Assembly: GCA_014218215.1 (NCBI GenBank)
Contig: CP043652.1
Coordinates: forward strand, 2,294,001-2,358,000
Direction: 5' to 3'
From: Geodermatophilaceae bacterium NBWT11
GTDB lineage: Bacteria > Actinomycetota > Actinomycetes > Mycobacteriales > Geodermatophilaceae
DNA: 64,000 nt
Shown: positions 16,416-26,998 of the stretch, piece after piece
Layout: every line of letters begins with the position of its first letter
Numbering within the stretch: position 1 is the stretch's first letter
Notes under the pieces: model-generated
Databases searched by the model: none
What the model saw: only the letters and a program-made list of their open reading frames with translations
What the model was told of the DNA's origin: nothing
Translations under genes and position numbers: made by a program

Positions 16416-18013
16416 GTGCCCGTCACCCCCCTGCAGGACAACCTGGTCCACCGGGTCAACGTCGGCGACACCCTCACCCGCACCGCGGACCGGATGCCGT
16501 CCAAGGTCGCCGTCGTCGACGGGGACCGCCGGATCACCTACCGCGAGCTCGACGACTGGACCGACCGGCTGGCCCACACCCTCGTCGACCGGGGCTACGC
16601 CCCCGGTGACTCCCTGGGCTTGGCCAGCGGCAACAGCGCGGAGTTCCTGGCCGTCTACTACGCCTGCGCGAAGGCCGGCGTGGTCTGCGTGCCGCTCAAC
16701 CTGGGCTGGCGGGCCGCCGAGGCCGGCTACGTGCTCGGGCACGCCGGCGTCCGCGGGATCGTGCTGGAGGCCCAGCTCGCCGACTGGGTGGGCGAGGCGC
16801 TCACCGACGTGGACGGCGTCACCGACGTGGTGGTCGCCCCCGGCACCGGTGGATCCGTGCCGAGCACCCTGGCCGGTCGGACGACGACCACCCTGGAGGG
16901 GTTCACCGGCACCGGCACCGGCCCCGTCGAGGTGCTGGTCGCCGACCGGGCGCCGCTCACCTACCTCTACACCTCGGGCACCACCTCGGCGCCCAAGGGC
17001 GTGGTGGGCAACCACCTGGCCGTCTACGTCGAGTCGATGACCATGGCGCTGGAGGCCCGCTGGACCGACGAGGACCGGTTCATCGCGATGATGCCGATGT
17101 TCCACACCGCCCAGCTCAACTGCTTCTGCACCCCGGCCGTGCTGCTCGGCGCCACCCTGGTCGTGCACCGCGGGTTCGACGCCGACCGGTTCCTGGACAC
17201 CGTCGAGGCCGAGGGGATCACCCAGGTGTTCGGCCTGCCGATGATGTTCCGCGCGCTCACCGAGCGGCCCGACACCGCCGGCCGCGACCTCTCCACCCTG
17301 CGGCGGGCCTGCTACGCCATGGCCCCGATGCCCGAGGCGCAGCTGCGCCGGGCGATCGAGGTGTTCGGCTGCGAGTTCTTCCTGCTCTTCGGACAGACCG
17401 AGATGAGCCCGACGACGACGCTGTTCCGGCCCGAGCACCAGCTCACCCACGCCGGGGCGGTCGGCACCCCGACCGTCGGCGTCCGGGTCGCCCTGGTGGG
17501 TCCGGACGGGGAACGGGTGCCCGCCGGCAGCGAGGGCGAGATCGTCTACCGCAGCCCGCAGGCGCTCACCGAGTACCTGCACGACCCGGTGGCCACCGAG
17601 GCGGCCTTCGCCGACGGCTGGTTCCACTCCGGGGACATCGGCCGCTTCGACGACGACGGCGTGCTCTGGTTCGCCGACCGCTCCAAGGACGTGATCAAGA
17701 CCGGCGGGGAGAACGTCGCCTCCATCGAGGTCGAGCGCGCGCTCTACGCCGCCGACCCCGACATCGCCGAGGTGGTCGCGGTCGGCCTGCCCCACGAGCG
17801 GTGGACCGAGGCCATCACCGCCGTCGTCGTCGCCCGGCCCGGGACGACGGTCGACACCGACGCGCTGCTGGCCGCCGTCCGCGCCCGGCTGGACGGCTAC
17901 AAGGTGCCCAAGGCCGTCGTCGTGCTGGAGGACCTGCCGCGCACCTCCACCGGCAAGGTGCAGAAGAACGTGCTGCGGCAGCGGCTGGCCGACCACTACC
18001 GCGAGGTGACCGC

Positions 18014-18017
<4 letters not shown>
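16416..18017 (+). CDS. Acyl-CoA synthetase (AMP-forming)
   Basis: A 533-residue ANL-family ligase. Motifs: YTSGTTSAPKGVVGNH (P-loop), LFGQTEMSPTT, GWFHSGDIGRFDDDG, DRSKDVIKTGGENVAS and the Lys-containing STGKVQKN near the C-terminus. It begins with GTG 16416, ten nt after the dehydrogenase stop, with GGAGAG upstream. It would supply the CoA thioester for the pathway, like AtuH. It overlaps the carboxylase beta gene by GTGA. It is only distantly similar to the divergent ligase at 13375, so the two may take different acids. Confidence 0.9.
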
Positions 18018-19641
<1,624 letters not shown>

Positions 19642-19645
<4 letters not shown>

Positions 19646-21618
19646 GCGCCGTGACCATCTCCAAGCTGCTCGTGGCCAACCGGGGTGAGATCGCGCTGCG
19701 GGTCATGCGCACCGCCCGCGAGATGGACGTCGCCACCGTCGCCGTCTTCTCCGACCCCGACGCGGACGCACCGTTCGTGCACGCCGCCGACGAGGCCGTC
19801 GCGCTCCCCGGGTCGAGTCCGGCCGACACCTACCTGCGCGGTGACCTGGTGATCGCCGCGGCGCTGGCCACCGGTGCGCAGGCGGTGCACCCGGGCTACG
19901 GGTTCCTCAGCGAGAACGCTGGCTTCGCCCGGGACTGCGCCGCGGCCGGGCTGGTCTTCGTCGGCCCGACCCCCGAGGCGATCGACGCGATGGGTTCCAA
20001 GACCGCGGCCAAGGAGCTGATGGCCGCCGCCGGGGTGCCGGTGCTGCCCGGCGTCGTGGTCGACGAGGGCACCGACCTGGTCGCCGAGGCCGCCCGGATC
20101 GGCTACCCGGTGCTGGTCAAGGCCGCGTTCGGTGGCGGCGGCCGCGGCATGCGCATCGTCGCGGGCCCGGACGGGCTGACCGACGCCGTCGACAGCGCCC
20201 GGCGCGAGGCGGTGTCGGCGTTCGGCGACGGCACGGTGTTCCTGGAGCGCTACGTCGAGCGGCCCCGGCACGTCGAGGTCCAGGTCGTCGGCGACACCCA
20301 CGGCACCGTCGTGCACCTCTTCGAGCGGGAGTGCTCGATCCAGCGCAGGTACCAGAAGGTGCTGGAGGAGGCACCGTCCCCCGCGGTGGACGACGCGCTG
20401 CGCGCCCAGCTCGGCAAGGCCGCGGTCGCCGCCGCGCAGGCGATCGGCTACGTCGGCGCCGGCACCGTGGAGTTCGTGCTCGCCCCCGACGGCGACTTCT
20501 TCTTCCTGGAGGTCAACACCCGGCTGCAGGTCGAGCACCCGGTCACCGAGCTGGTCACCGGCCTGGACCTGGTGCGGGTGCAGCTGCAGGTCGCCGAGGG
20601 CCTGCCGCTGCCGCCCGAGGTGCTCGACGCCCGGGTCACCGGGCACGCGATCGAGGCCCGGCTCAACGCCGAGGACGTGCCGGCCGGGTACCTGCCGGTC
20701 ACCGGCACCGTGCACCGGTTCGCCGTCCCCGCTCTCCCCGGGGTGCGGGTGGACAGCGGCGTGGCCGACGGCTCGGTGGTCGGCGTGCACTACGACTCGA
20801 TGCTGGCCAAGGTCGTCGCGCACGGGGCCACCCGCGACGAGGCCTGCCGGCGGTTGGCCCGTGCGCTGGCCGAGACCCGGGTGCACGGCATCGTCACCAA
20901 CCGCGACCTGCTGGTCGCCGTGCTGCGGGAGCCGGAGTTCCGGGCCGGGGAGATCGACACCGGCTACCTGGGCCGGCACCCCGAGCTCACCTCGCCTGTG
21001 CTGGACGCCGAGGTGACCGCACTGCACGCCGCCGCGGCTGTGCTCGCCGACGCGGCCGGCCGCCGCGCCACCGCGCGGGTGCAGCGACCGGTGCCCAGCG
21101 GCTGGCGGAACGTGCCGAGCGGGGACCAGGTCGCCGTCCTCACGCACGGCGACGACGAGCTGGAGGTGCGGTACCGGCGGACCCGGGACGGCTGGCGGGT
21201 GCGCGTCGGGGACACCGCACTCGACGTCGGCGCCGTGCAGGCGACCGCGGACCGGGTGCTGCTGACCGTCGGTGGGGTCCGCCGGTCCCTGGCCGTGCAC
21301 CGGGTGGGCGAGGAGGTGTTCGTCGACGGCCCCGCCGGGTCGACGGCGTTCACCGAGGAGCCGCGGTTCCCGGTGCCGGGCAGCCAGGCCGGGGAGGGCT
21401 CGCTGCTGGCCCCCATGCCCGGCACCGTCGTCCGGGTCGCGGTGGCCGAGGGCGACACCGTGACCGCGGGGCAGACCGTGCTGGTGCTGGAGGCGATGAA
21501 GATGGAGCACGTGGTGGCCGCACCCACCGACGGCGTGGTCGGCGAGCTGCACGCGACGGTCGGGCAGACCGTCGACACCGGCGCCGTGCTGGCCGTGGTG
21601 ACGGCGGTGGAGGCGTGA
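19642..21618 (+). CDS. Acyl-CoA carboxylase, biotin carboxylase/biotin carrier (alpha) subunit
   Basis: A 658-residue subunit. The biotin carboxylase domain spans about residues 5-445 (KLLVANRGEIALRVMRTARE; ATP-grasp GGGGRGMRIV; ECSIQRRYQKVLEEAPS; FLEVNTRLQVEHPVTE). A linking BT-type domain follows, then a C-terminal biotinyl domain with EAMKMEH (Lys at about 620). This two-subunit layout is that of MCC, GCC and some PCC enzymes. It partners the beta subunit just upstream. The start overlaps the previous stop (GTG 19642), with GTG 19651 as an alternative. Confidence 0.95.
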
Positions 21619-22373
21619 GCGTCACCTACGAGGTGGTCCGCCGGGTCGCCTGGCTGACCATCGACCGGCCCGAGGCCCGCAACGCGCTGTCCGCCGAGGT
21701 GCGGCGGCTGCTCACCGAGGGGTTCGAGCGCTTTGCCGCCGACGACGGGGCCGCCGTCCTGGTCGTCACCGGCGCGGGGGAGAAGGCGTTCTGCGCCGGC
21801 GGAGACCTGCGGGAGATGGCCGACACCGGCCTCACCGTGCCGCCGCCGGACTTCGTGCCCCAGCCCGGCCGGACGATCGAGCTGACCAAGCCGGTGGTCG
21901 CCGCGGTCAACGGGATCGCCTACGGCGGCGGGTTCCTGCTCGCCCAGCAGTGCGACCTGGTGCTGGCCGCCGAGCACGCCCGGTTCGCGATCAGCGAGGC
22001 CAAGGTCGGCCGTGGTGCACCCTGGGCGGCCCCGCTGTCCTGGCTGGTCCCCCCGCGGATCGCCATGCAGCTGCTGGTCACCGGCGACCCGATCACCGCG
22101 CAGCGCGCGTACGAGGTCGGCCTGGTCAACGAGGTCGTGCCGGCCGACGAGCTGCACGACGCCGCCCAGGCCCTCGGCGAGCGGATCGCGGCCAACGCCC
22201 CGCTCTCGGTCGCCGCGGGCAAGCAGACCGTGCGGCTGATGGCCGGGCAGCGGTTCGCCGACGCGTACGCCGAGGCCGAGGCGCTGTGGGAGCCGGTCTA
22301 CCTGTCCGACGACGCGCAGGAGGGACCGGCCGCGTTCCGGGACAAGCGCACCCCGGTCTGGACGGGGCACTGA
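21615..22373 (+). CDS. Enoyl-CoA hydratase/isomerase family protein
   Basis: A 252-residue crotonase. The first oxyanion segment is DRPEARNALSAEVRRLL with FCAGGDLREM, and the second is VNGIAYGGGFLLAQQCDLVLA. By position it would hydrate the carboxylated enoyl-CoA, like LiuC or AtuE. The glutamates of classical hydratases are not clearly aligned: the position after FAISEAKVGRGAPWAAPLSW lacks a typical acidic pair. Isomerase or lyase chemistry therefore remains possible. GTGA overlap with the alpha subunit. Confidence 0.88.
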   Translation: MSVTYEVVRRVAWLTIDRPEARNALSAEVRRLLTEGFERFAADDGAAVLVVTGAGEKAFCAGGDLREMADTGLTVPPPDFVPQPGRTIELTKPVVAAVNGIAYGGGFLLAQQCDLVLAAEHARFAISEAKVGRGAPWAAPLSWLVPPRIAMQLLVTGDPITAQRAYEVGLVNEVVPADELHDAAQALGERIAANAPLSVAAGKQTVRLMAGQRFADAYAEAEALWEPVYLSDDAQEGPAAFRDKRTPVWTGH

Positions 22374-22374
22374 G

Positions 22375-23160
22375 GTGCCCGTCGACATGGGCGCGCTCGT
22401 CGCCGACCTCGCCGCCGAGTCCGCCGACTTCGACCGGGTGCTCGCCGCACTGCCCGAGGACGCCTGGGCCACCCCCACGCCGGCGGAGGGCTGGACGGTG
22501 GCCGACCAGGTCGTGCACCTGGCCCACTTCGACGAGACCGCGACCACCGCGGCGCTCGACCCCGACCGGTTCCGCGCCGAGGCCGAGGCGCTGATGGCGC
22601 ACGGCGACGACTTCACCGAGGTGGTCACCGCCGCGAACCGGGGGCGGACGCCGGCCGACCTGCTGGGCTGGCTGCGGACCGCCCGGGCCGGGTACCTGCG
22701 GGTGTTCGGTGCGATGGACCCCGGCACGGTGCTGCCCTGGTACGGCCCCCCGATGAGCGCCGCCTCCTCGGTGACCGCCCGGCTCATGGAGACCTGGGCG
22801 CACGGCCAGGACGTCAACGACGCCGTCGGCGCCACCCGCGAGCCCACCGGTCGGCTGCGGAACACCGCCCACCTGGGGGTGGCCACCCGGGGCTGGAGCC
22901 ACCGGGTCCGGGGTGAGGAGCCGCCGTCCGAGCCGGTCCGGGTGGAGTTGACCGCACCCGACGGCGCGGTCTGGACCTGGGGACCCGCCGACGCCGAGGA
23001 CCGGGTGACCGGCCCCGCGCTGGACTTCTGCCTGCTGGTCACCCAGCGCCGGCACCGCGCCGACCTCGCCCTGACCGCCACCGGCCGGGTCGCCGACCAC
23101 TGGCTGGACCTCGCGCAGGCCTTCGCCGGCCCGCCCGGACCCGGGAGGACCGCCTCGTGA
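22375..23160 (+). CDS. TIGR03084 family protein (DinB/MDMPI-like fold)
   Basis: A 261-residue protein of the TIGR03084 family, related to mycothiol-dependent maleylpyruvate isomerase and DinB-like four-helix bundles. The N-terminal segment has EGWTVADQVVHLAHFDETA, with a His typical of the metal site, and ETWAHGQDVNDAVG carries a second His. A C-terminal beta-rich domain follows. Its role is not established; a thiol- or CoA-linked step in this pathway is inference. The GTG start is one base after the hydratase stop, and the end overlaps the AtuA-like gene by 4 nt. Confidence 0.8.
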   Translation: MPVDMGALVADLAAESADFDRVLAALPEDAWATPTPAEGWTVADQVVHLAHFDETATTAALDPDRFRAEAEALMAHGDDFTEVVTAANRGRTPADLLGWLRTARAGYLRVFGAMDPGTVLPWYGPPMSAASSVTARLMETWAHGQDVNDAVGATREPTGRLRNTAHLGVATRGWSHRVRGEEPPSEPVRVELTAPDGAVWTWGPADAEDRVTGPALDFCLLVTQRRHRADLALTATGRVADHWLDLAQAFAGPPGPGRTAS

Positions 23161-24914
23161 CGCGGGAGCCGATCAGGATCGCCAACTGCTCCGGCTTCTA
23201 CGGCGACCGGCTGGCCGCCGCCCGGGAGATGGTCGAGGGCGGCCCCATCGACGTCCTCACCGGTGACTACCTGGCCGAGCTGACCATGCTCATCCTCTGG
23301 AAGGCCCGCCAGAAGGACCCCGACACCGGCTTCGCCCGCACCTTCCTCACCCAGCTCGAGGAGGTGCTCGGCACCTGCCTGGACCGCGGGATCAAGGTGG
23401 TCAGCAACGCCGGTGGCCTCAACCCGGCCGGCCTGAGCACCCAGATCGGCGCGCTCGCCGAACGGCTCGGGCTGCACCCGCAGGTGGCGTACGTGCACGG
23501 GGACGACCTGCTGCCCCGGGTGCCGCAGCTGCTCGCCGACGGCGTGGACCTGGCCCACCTGGACACCGGTCAGCGGCTGGCCGACGCCGGCGTCGACCCG
23601 GTCTCGGCCAACGCCTACCTGGGCGGCTGGGGCATCGCCGAGGCGCTCACCGCCGGGGCGGACGTCGTCGTCACCGGCCGGGTCACCGACGCCTCGGTCG
23701 TCGTCGGGCCGGCGGCCTGGTGGCACGGCTGGTCGCGCACCGACTGGGACGCCCTGGCCGGTGCGGTCGCCGCCGGGCACGTGATCGAGTGCGGGCCCCA
23801 GGCGTGCGGGGGCAACTACGCGTTCCTGGACGAGGTCGTCGACCGCCGGTACCCCGGCTTCCCGATCGCCGAGGTCGCCGCCGACGGGTCCAGCGTGATC
23901 ACCAAGCACGCCGACACCGGGGGTCTGGTCTCGGTCGGCACGGTCACCGCCCAGCTGCTCTACGAGATCGACTCCCCGGTCTACGCCAACCCCGACGTCG
24001 TCGCCGACTTCGGCACCTGCGAGCTCACCCAGCAGGCGCCGGACCGGGTGCTGATCGCGGGCACCCGGGGGTCGGCGCCCTCGGACCGGCTGAAGGTCGC
24101 GCTGAACCACCTGGGCGGCTACCGCAACACCATGACCCTGGTGCTCACCGGGCTGGACGTGGAGGAGAAGGCGGCTTGGGCCACCGACGAGCTGTTCGGC
24201 ATCCTCGGCGGCCGGGACTCCTTCGCCGGGACCGACGTCCAGCTGCTCCGCTTCGACACCGCCGACTCCCCGCTCAACGCGCACGCCACCGCGCACCTGC
24301 GGGTGACCGTGAAGGACGCCGACCGGCGGAAGGTCGGCCGGCGGTTCTCCGACGCCACCATGCAGCTGGCCCTGGGTGGCTACGCCGGCTTCCACACCAC
24401 CACCCCGCCGTCGGCGGAGAGCGCCTACGGCGTCTACTGGCCGGCCCTGGTGCCCCGTGACCTGGTCGAGCACGTCGTCGTCCTGCCCGACGGCACGGCC
24501 CGGCTGGTCGAGCACTCGCCGTCCGGTCCGGTCCCCGCGCCGGTGTCCGCCGCGGTGCCGGCCTGGGACGACGACGGGCCCACCGAGCGGGTGCCGCTCG
24601 GCCGGCTGGTGGGGGCGCGGTCCGGGGACAAGGGCGGCAACGCCAACGTCGGGCTCTGGGCCCAGGACGACGAGACCTGGGCGTGGCTGGCCGCCACGAT
24701 GACCGTCGAGCGGTTCCGCGAGCTGCTGCCCGAGGCGGCCGACCTCGCCGTCCGCCGGTGGGAGCTGCCGCACCTGCGCGCGCTCAACCTGGTCGTCGTC
24801 GGACTGCTGGGGGAGGGCGTGGCGTCGGCGACCCGGCCCGACCCGCAGGCCAAGGGGCTGGGGGAGTACCTGCGCTCCCGGACCCTCGAGGTGCCGGTCA
24901 GACTGCTGCGGTGA
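23157..24914 (+). CDS. AtuA-like protein (DUF1446, acyclic terpene utilization)
   Basis: A 585-residue protein of the AtuA/DUF1446 family. The N-terminal block reads RIANCSGFYGDRLAAAREMVEGGPIDVLTGDYLAE, typical of the family, and a C-terminal swivel-like domain (GRLVGARSGDKGGNANVGLW) is fused as in long members. AtuA is required for citronellol and geraniol growth in Pseudomonas, but its reaction is unknown. Its presence with a carboxylase, dehydrogenase and hydratase is the main reason to compare this operon with atu. It overlaps TIGR03084 and TetR genes by GTGA. Confidence 0.88.
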   Translation: MTREPIRIANCSGFYGDRLAAAREMVEGGPIDVLTGDYLAELTMLILWKARQKDPDTGFARTFLTQLEEVLGTCLDRGIKVVSNAGGLNPAGLSTQIGALAERLGLHPQVAYVHGDDLLPRVPQLLADGVDLAHLDTGQRLADAGVDPVSANAYLGGWGIAEALTAGADVVVTGRVTDASVVVGPAAWWHGWSRTDWDALAGAVAAGHVIECGPQACGGNYAFLDEVVDRRYPGFPIAEVAADGSSVITKHADTGGLVSVGTVTAQLLYEIDSPVYANPDVVADFGTCELTQQAPDRVLIAGTRGSAPSDRLKVALNHLGGYRNTMTLVLTGLDVEEKAAWATDELFGILGGRDSFAGTDVQLLRFDTADSPLNAHATAHLRVTVKDADRRKVGRRFSDATMQLALGGYAGFHTTTPPSAESAYGVYWPALVPRDLVEHVVVLPDGTARLVEHSPSGPVPAPVSAAVPAWDDDGPTERVPLGRLVGARSGDKGGNANVGLWAQDDETWAWLAATMTVERFRELLPEAADLAVRRWELPHLRALNLVVVGLLGEGVASATRPDPQAKGLGEYLRSRTLEVPVRLLR

Positions 24915-25501
24915 CCAGCGACGGGGGTGGCGTGCGCACCCGCGACCCCGACCGGCGGGTGCGGATCCTCCGGGTGGCCGCCGACCTGCTCGCCGACCGC
25001 GGGTTCCACGGCGTCTCGATGGCCGACATCGGCGGGGCGGCCGGCATCGTCGGGTCGGGGGTCTACCGGCACTTCGACAGCAAGTCCGCCGTCCTGGTCG
25101 CGCTGCTGGACGACGTGATGGACCGGCTGCTGCAGACCGCCTCGACCGCCGGGGCCTCGGGCCGGGACGAGCGCGAGGTGCTCGCCGACCTGGTGCACGG
25201 CCAGGTGCTGTTCGCCGTCGACGACCGGGCGCTGTTGCAGCTCTACCAGCGCGAGGTGCACAGCCTGCCCGACGCCGACCGCCGCCGGCTCCGTCGCCTG
25301 CAGCGGCACTACGTGGAGGAGTGGGTGCACGTGCTCGCCGAGCTCCGCCCGGAGCTGACCGACGCCGTCGCCCGGGCCTCGGTGCACGCCGCGATCGGCG
25401 CGGTGCAGTCGGTGGCCACCTACGACGGCGGCCTGCCCCGGGACGAGGTGGTCGCGCTGCTCACCCGCACCGCCTACGCCTGCCTCGGCGTCGAGCCGTG
25501 A
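24911..25501 (+). CDS. TetR-family transcriptional regulator
   Basis: A 196-residue regulator with an N-terminal helix-turn-helix (ILRVAADLLADRGFHGVSMADIGGAAGIVGSGVYRHF) and a ligand domain with no recognisable specificity. It is encoded inside the operon, overlapping both neighbours by GTGA, so it probably represses its own operon. Candidate sites are the palindrome at 15222 and its relative at 15118. The inducer is likely a CoA thioester of the pathway, as for AtuR- or FadR-like TetR proteins (inference). Confidence 0.9.
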   Translation: MTSDGGGVRTRDPDRRVRILRVAADLLADRGFHGVSMADIGGAAGIVGSGVYRHFDSKSAVLVALLDDVMDRLLQTASTAGASGRDEREVLADLVHGQVLFAVDDRALLQLYQREVHSLPDADRRRLRRLQRHYVEEWVHVLAELRPELTDAVARASVHAAIGAVQSVATYDGGLPRDEVVALLTRTAYACLGVEP

Positions 25502-26739
25502 CCGCGCTGGCCTGCGTCGACATCGGCTCCACCTTCACCAAGGCCGCCCTCGTCGACACCGACACCGGGGCGCTGCTGGCCACCGCCCAGGCCCCCACCA
25601 CGCTGGAGGACGTCGTCCGCGGGGTGCTCACCGCGACCGCCGACTTCCCCGACGCCCCGGTGCGGGCCTGCTCCAGCGCCGGCGGTGGGCTGCGGCTGGC
25701 CGTGGTCGGCTACGAGGCGCTGATCAGCGCCGAGGCCGGGCACCGAGCCGCGCTGAGCGCGGGGGCACGGGTGGTGCACGTGGCCGCCGGGCTGCTCTCC
25801 GCCGACGGGCTGGTCGGTCTGGCCGCCTCCCGCCCCGACGTCGTCCTCCTGGTCGGCGGCACCGACGGCGGCGACACCGCGGTGCTCACCCACAACGCCC
25901 GGGCCCTCGCCGGGTGGGACCGGTCCGTCCCCGTCGTGCTGGCCGGGAACGCCCAGGTCCAGGACGAGGTGGCCGGCCTGCTGCGGGACGGCGGCCTGCC
26001 GGTCACCGTCTGCGACAACGTGCTGCCCGACATCGGCCTGCTCGCCCCCGAGTCGGCCCGGGCGGGCATCCGCGCGGTCTTCCTCGACCACGTCATCGGC
26101 GGTGACCGGCTGTCCACCGACCCCCGGCTGCGGCAGTGGGTCCGCGCGGTCACCCCGGACGCGGTGCTCGACGGGGTCGTGGTGCTGGCCGGTCTGCGCG
26201 CCGACGCCGCCGTCCCCGGCGTGGTGGTGCTCGACGTCGGCGGCGCCACCACCGACGTGTACTGCGTGCCCGACCTGGACCCCGAGCAGGCCGCGCTGCG
26301 CCGCGAGGCGGTCGGCGTGCCCGCGCACCGGCGCACCGTGGAGGGCGACCTCGGGGTGCACCACGCGGTCGAGGACCTGCGCGCCGCAGCGCACGCCGAG
26401 GGCCTGCCGCCGCTGCCCGACGGCGCCCTGGCGATGGGCGAGGCGGCCGCCACCGTGGCGCTGCGCCGGCACCTGCGCGCCGAGGCCGCCTACGGCCCGG
26501 GCGGGGCCAGCGCCCGCGGGGTGGGCCTGGTCGTGCTGTCCGGCGGGGTGTTCCGGCACGCCGGCGCCGCCGCCCGGGACGCCGTCGTCACCCGGCTGGC
26601 CGCCGACCGCGGAGGCGCCGGGGGTGTGCTCGGTGGGACCGAGGTCGCCGTCGATGACCGGTACGTGCTGGCCGCAGCGGGCCTGCTCGCCGGCGACCAC
26701 CCCGCCGCCGCCCGCGGCCTGCTCGCCCCCCTCGCCTGA
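25498..26739 (+). CDS. MutL-like ASKHA ATPase (glutamate mutase L family)
   Basis: A 413-residue protein of the glutamate-mutase MutL family, an actin-like ATPase fold. Phosphate 1 is CVDIGSTFTKAALVD, phosphate 2 is VVVLDVGGATTDVY, and VLLVGGTDGGD and LVVLSGGVFRHAG are also family-like. MutL genes usually sit with the B12-dependent glutamate mutase subunits and are thought to protect or reactivate them. No B12 mutase is in this window. It is slightly short for the family and is the last gene of the operon. A role in maintaining a cobalamin enzyme encoded elsewhere is inference. Confidence 0.82.
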   Translation: MTALACVDIGSTFTKAALVDTDTGALLATAQAPTTLEDVVRGVLTATADFPDAPVRACSSAGGGLRLAVVGYEALISAEAGHRAALSAGARVVHVAAGLLSADGLVGLAASRPDVVLLVGGTDGGDTAVLTHNARALAGWDRSVPVVLAGNAQVQDEVAGLLRDGGLPVTVCDNVLPDIGLLAPESARAGIRAVFLDHVIGGDRLSTDPRLRQWVRAVTPDAVLDGVVVLAGLRADAAVPGVVVLDVGGATTDVYCVPDLDPEQAALRREAVGVPAHRRTVEGDLGVHHAVEDLRAAAHAEGLPPLPDGALAMGEAAATVALRRHLRAEAAYGPGGASARGVGLVVLSGGVFRHAGAAARDAVVTRLAADRGGAGGVLGGTEVAVDDRYVLAAAGLLAGDHPAAARGLLAPLA

Positions 26740-26758
26740 CCCCCTCGCTCGCCCGCTC

Positions 26759-26843
26759 TTCGATCAGGTGGGACGACCACCGTGCGTCCTCAGCCACCGA
26801 CGCCGGTGGAGGAGGACGCACAGTGGTCGTCGGAGCTGATCGA
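26759..26843. repeat. 85-bp interrupted inverted repeat
   Basis: Arms pair in order: TCGATCAG/CTGATCGA, ACGACCAC/GTGGTCGT, GTGCGTCCTC/GAGGACGCAC, CCACCG/CGGTGG, around ACGC (26800-26803). In RNA this is a long bulged hairpin. It starts 20 nt after the MutL stop and covers the likely ribosome site and GTG (26782) of the small membrane protein. It could end the operon or mask that start. Confidence 0.8.
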
Positions 26844-26998
26844 CGCCGCGGGGCCGGGTGGCGGTGGGGGGGCTGCTCGTGGGTCTGGTGCTGCTGGGCC
26901 TCGACGTGGTCGACAACCCGTTCTGGTGCGTGTCGATCGGCATCGTCGTGGCCGCGGTGGCCATGCCGATGCGCCGGGCCGTCAGCCGGGCGGGCTGA
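26782..26998 (+). pseudogene. Small membrane protein, apparent one-base frameshift
   Basis: Two abutting frames make sense together. From GTG 26782 one reads MRPQPPTPVEEDAQWSSELIDAAG. From about 26855 a second reads VAVGGLLVGLVLLGLDVVDN and ends MPMRRAVSRAG at 26998. Dropping one G from the GGGG at 26850-26853 joins them into a 71-residue protein with two hydrophobic helices. If the frameshift is real, only the 46-residue part from GTG 26858 would be made. Third positions are nearly all G/C in both parts, as in real genes. The 3' end overlaps the convergent YdbT-like gene by 17 bp. Function unknown. Confidence 0.55.

Noticed and set aside
20964-24773. 1,269-codon minus-strand open frame across the acyl-CoA operon
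   Set aside because: It is antisense to four well-recognised genes and encodes a Gly/Asp/Arg-rich sequence with no domain.
26740-26998. MITE or insertion sequence explanation of the 85-bp inverted repeat
   Set aside because: No target-site duplication, transposase fragment or second copy is visible in the window. A genome search for further copies would reopen it.
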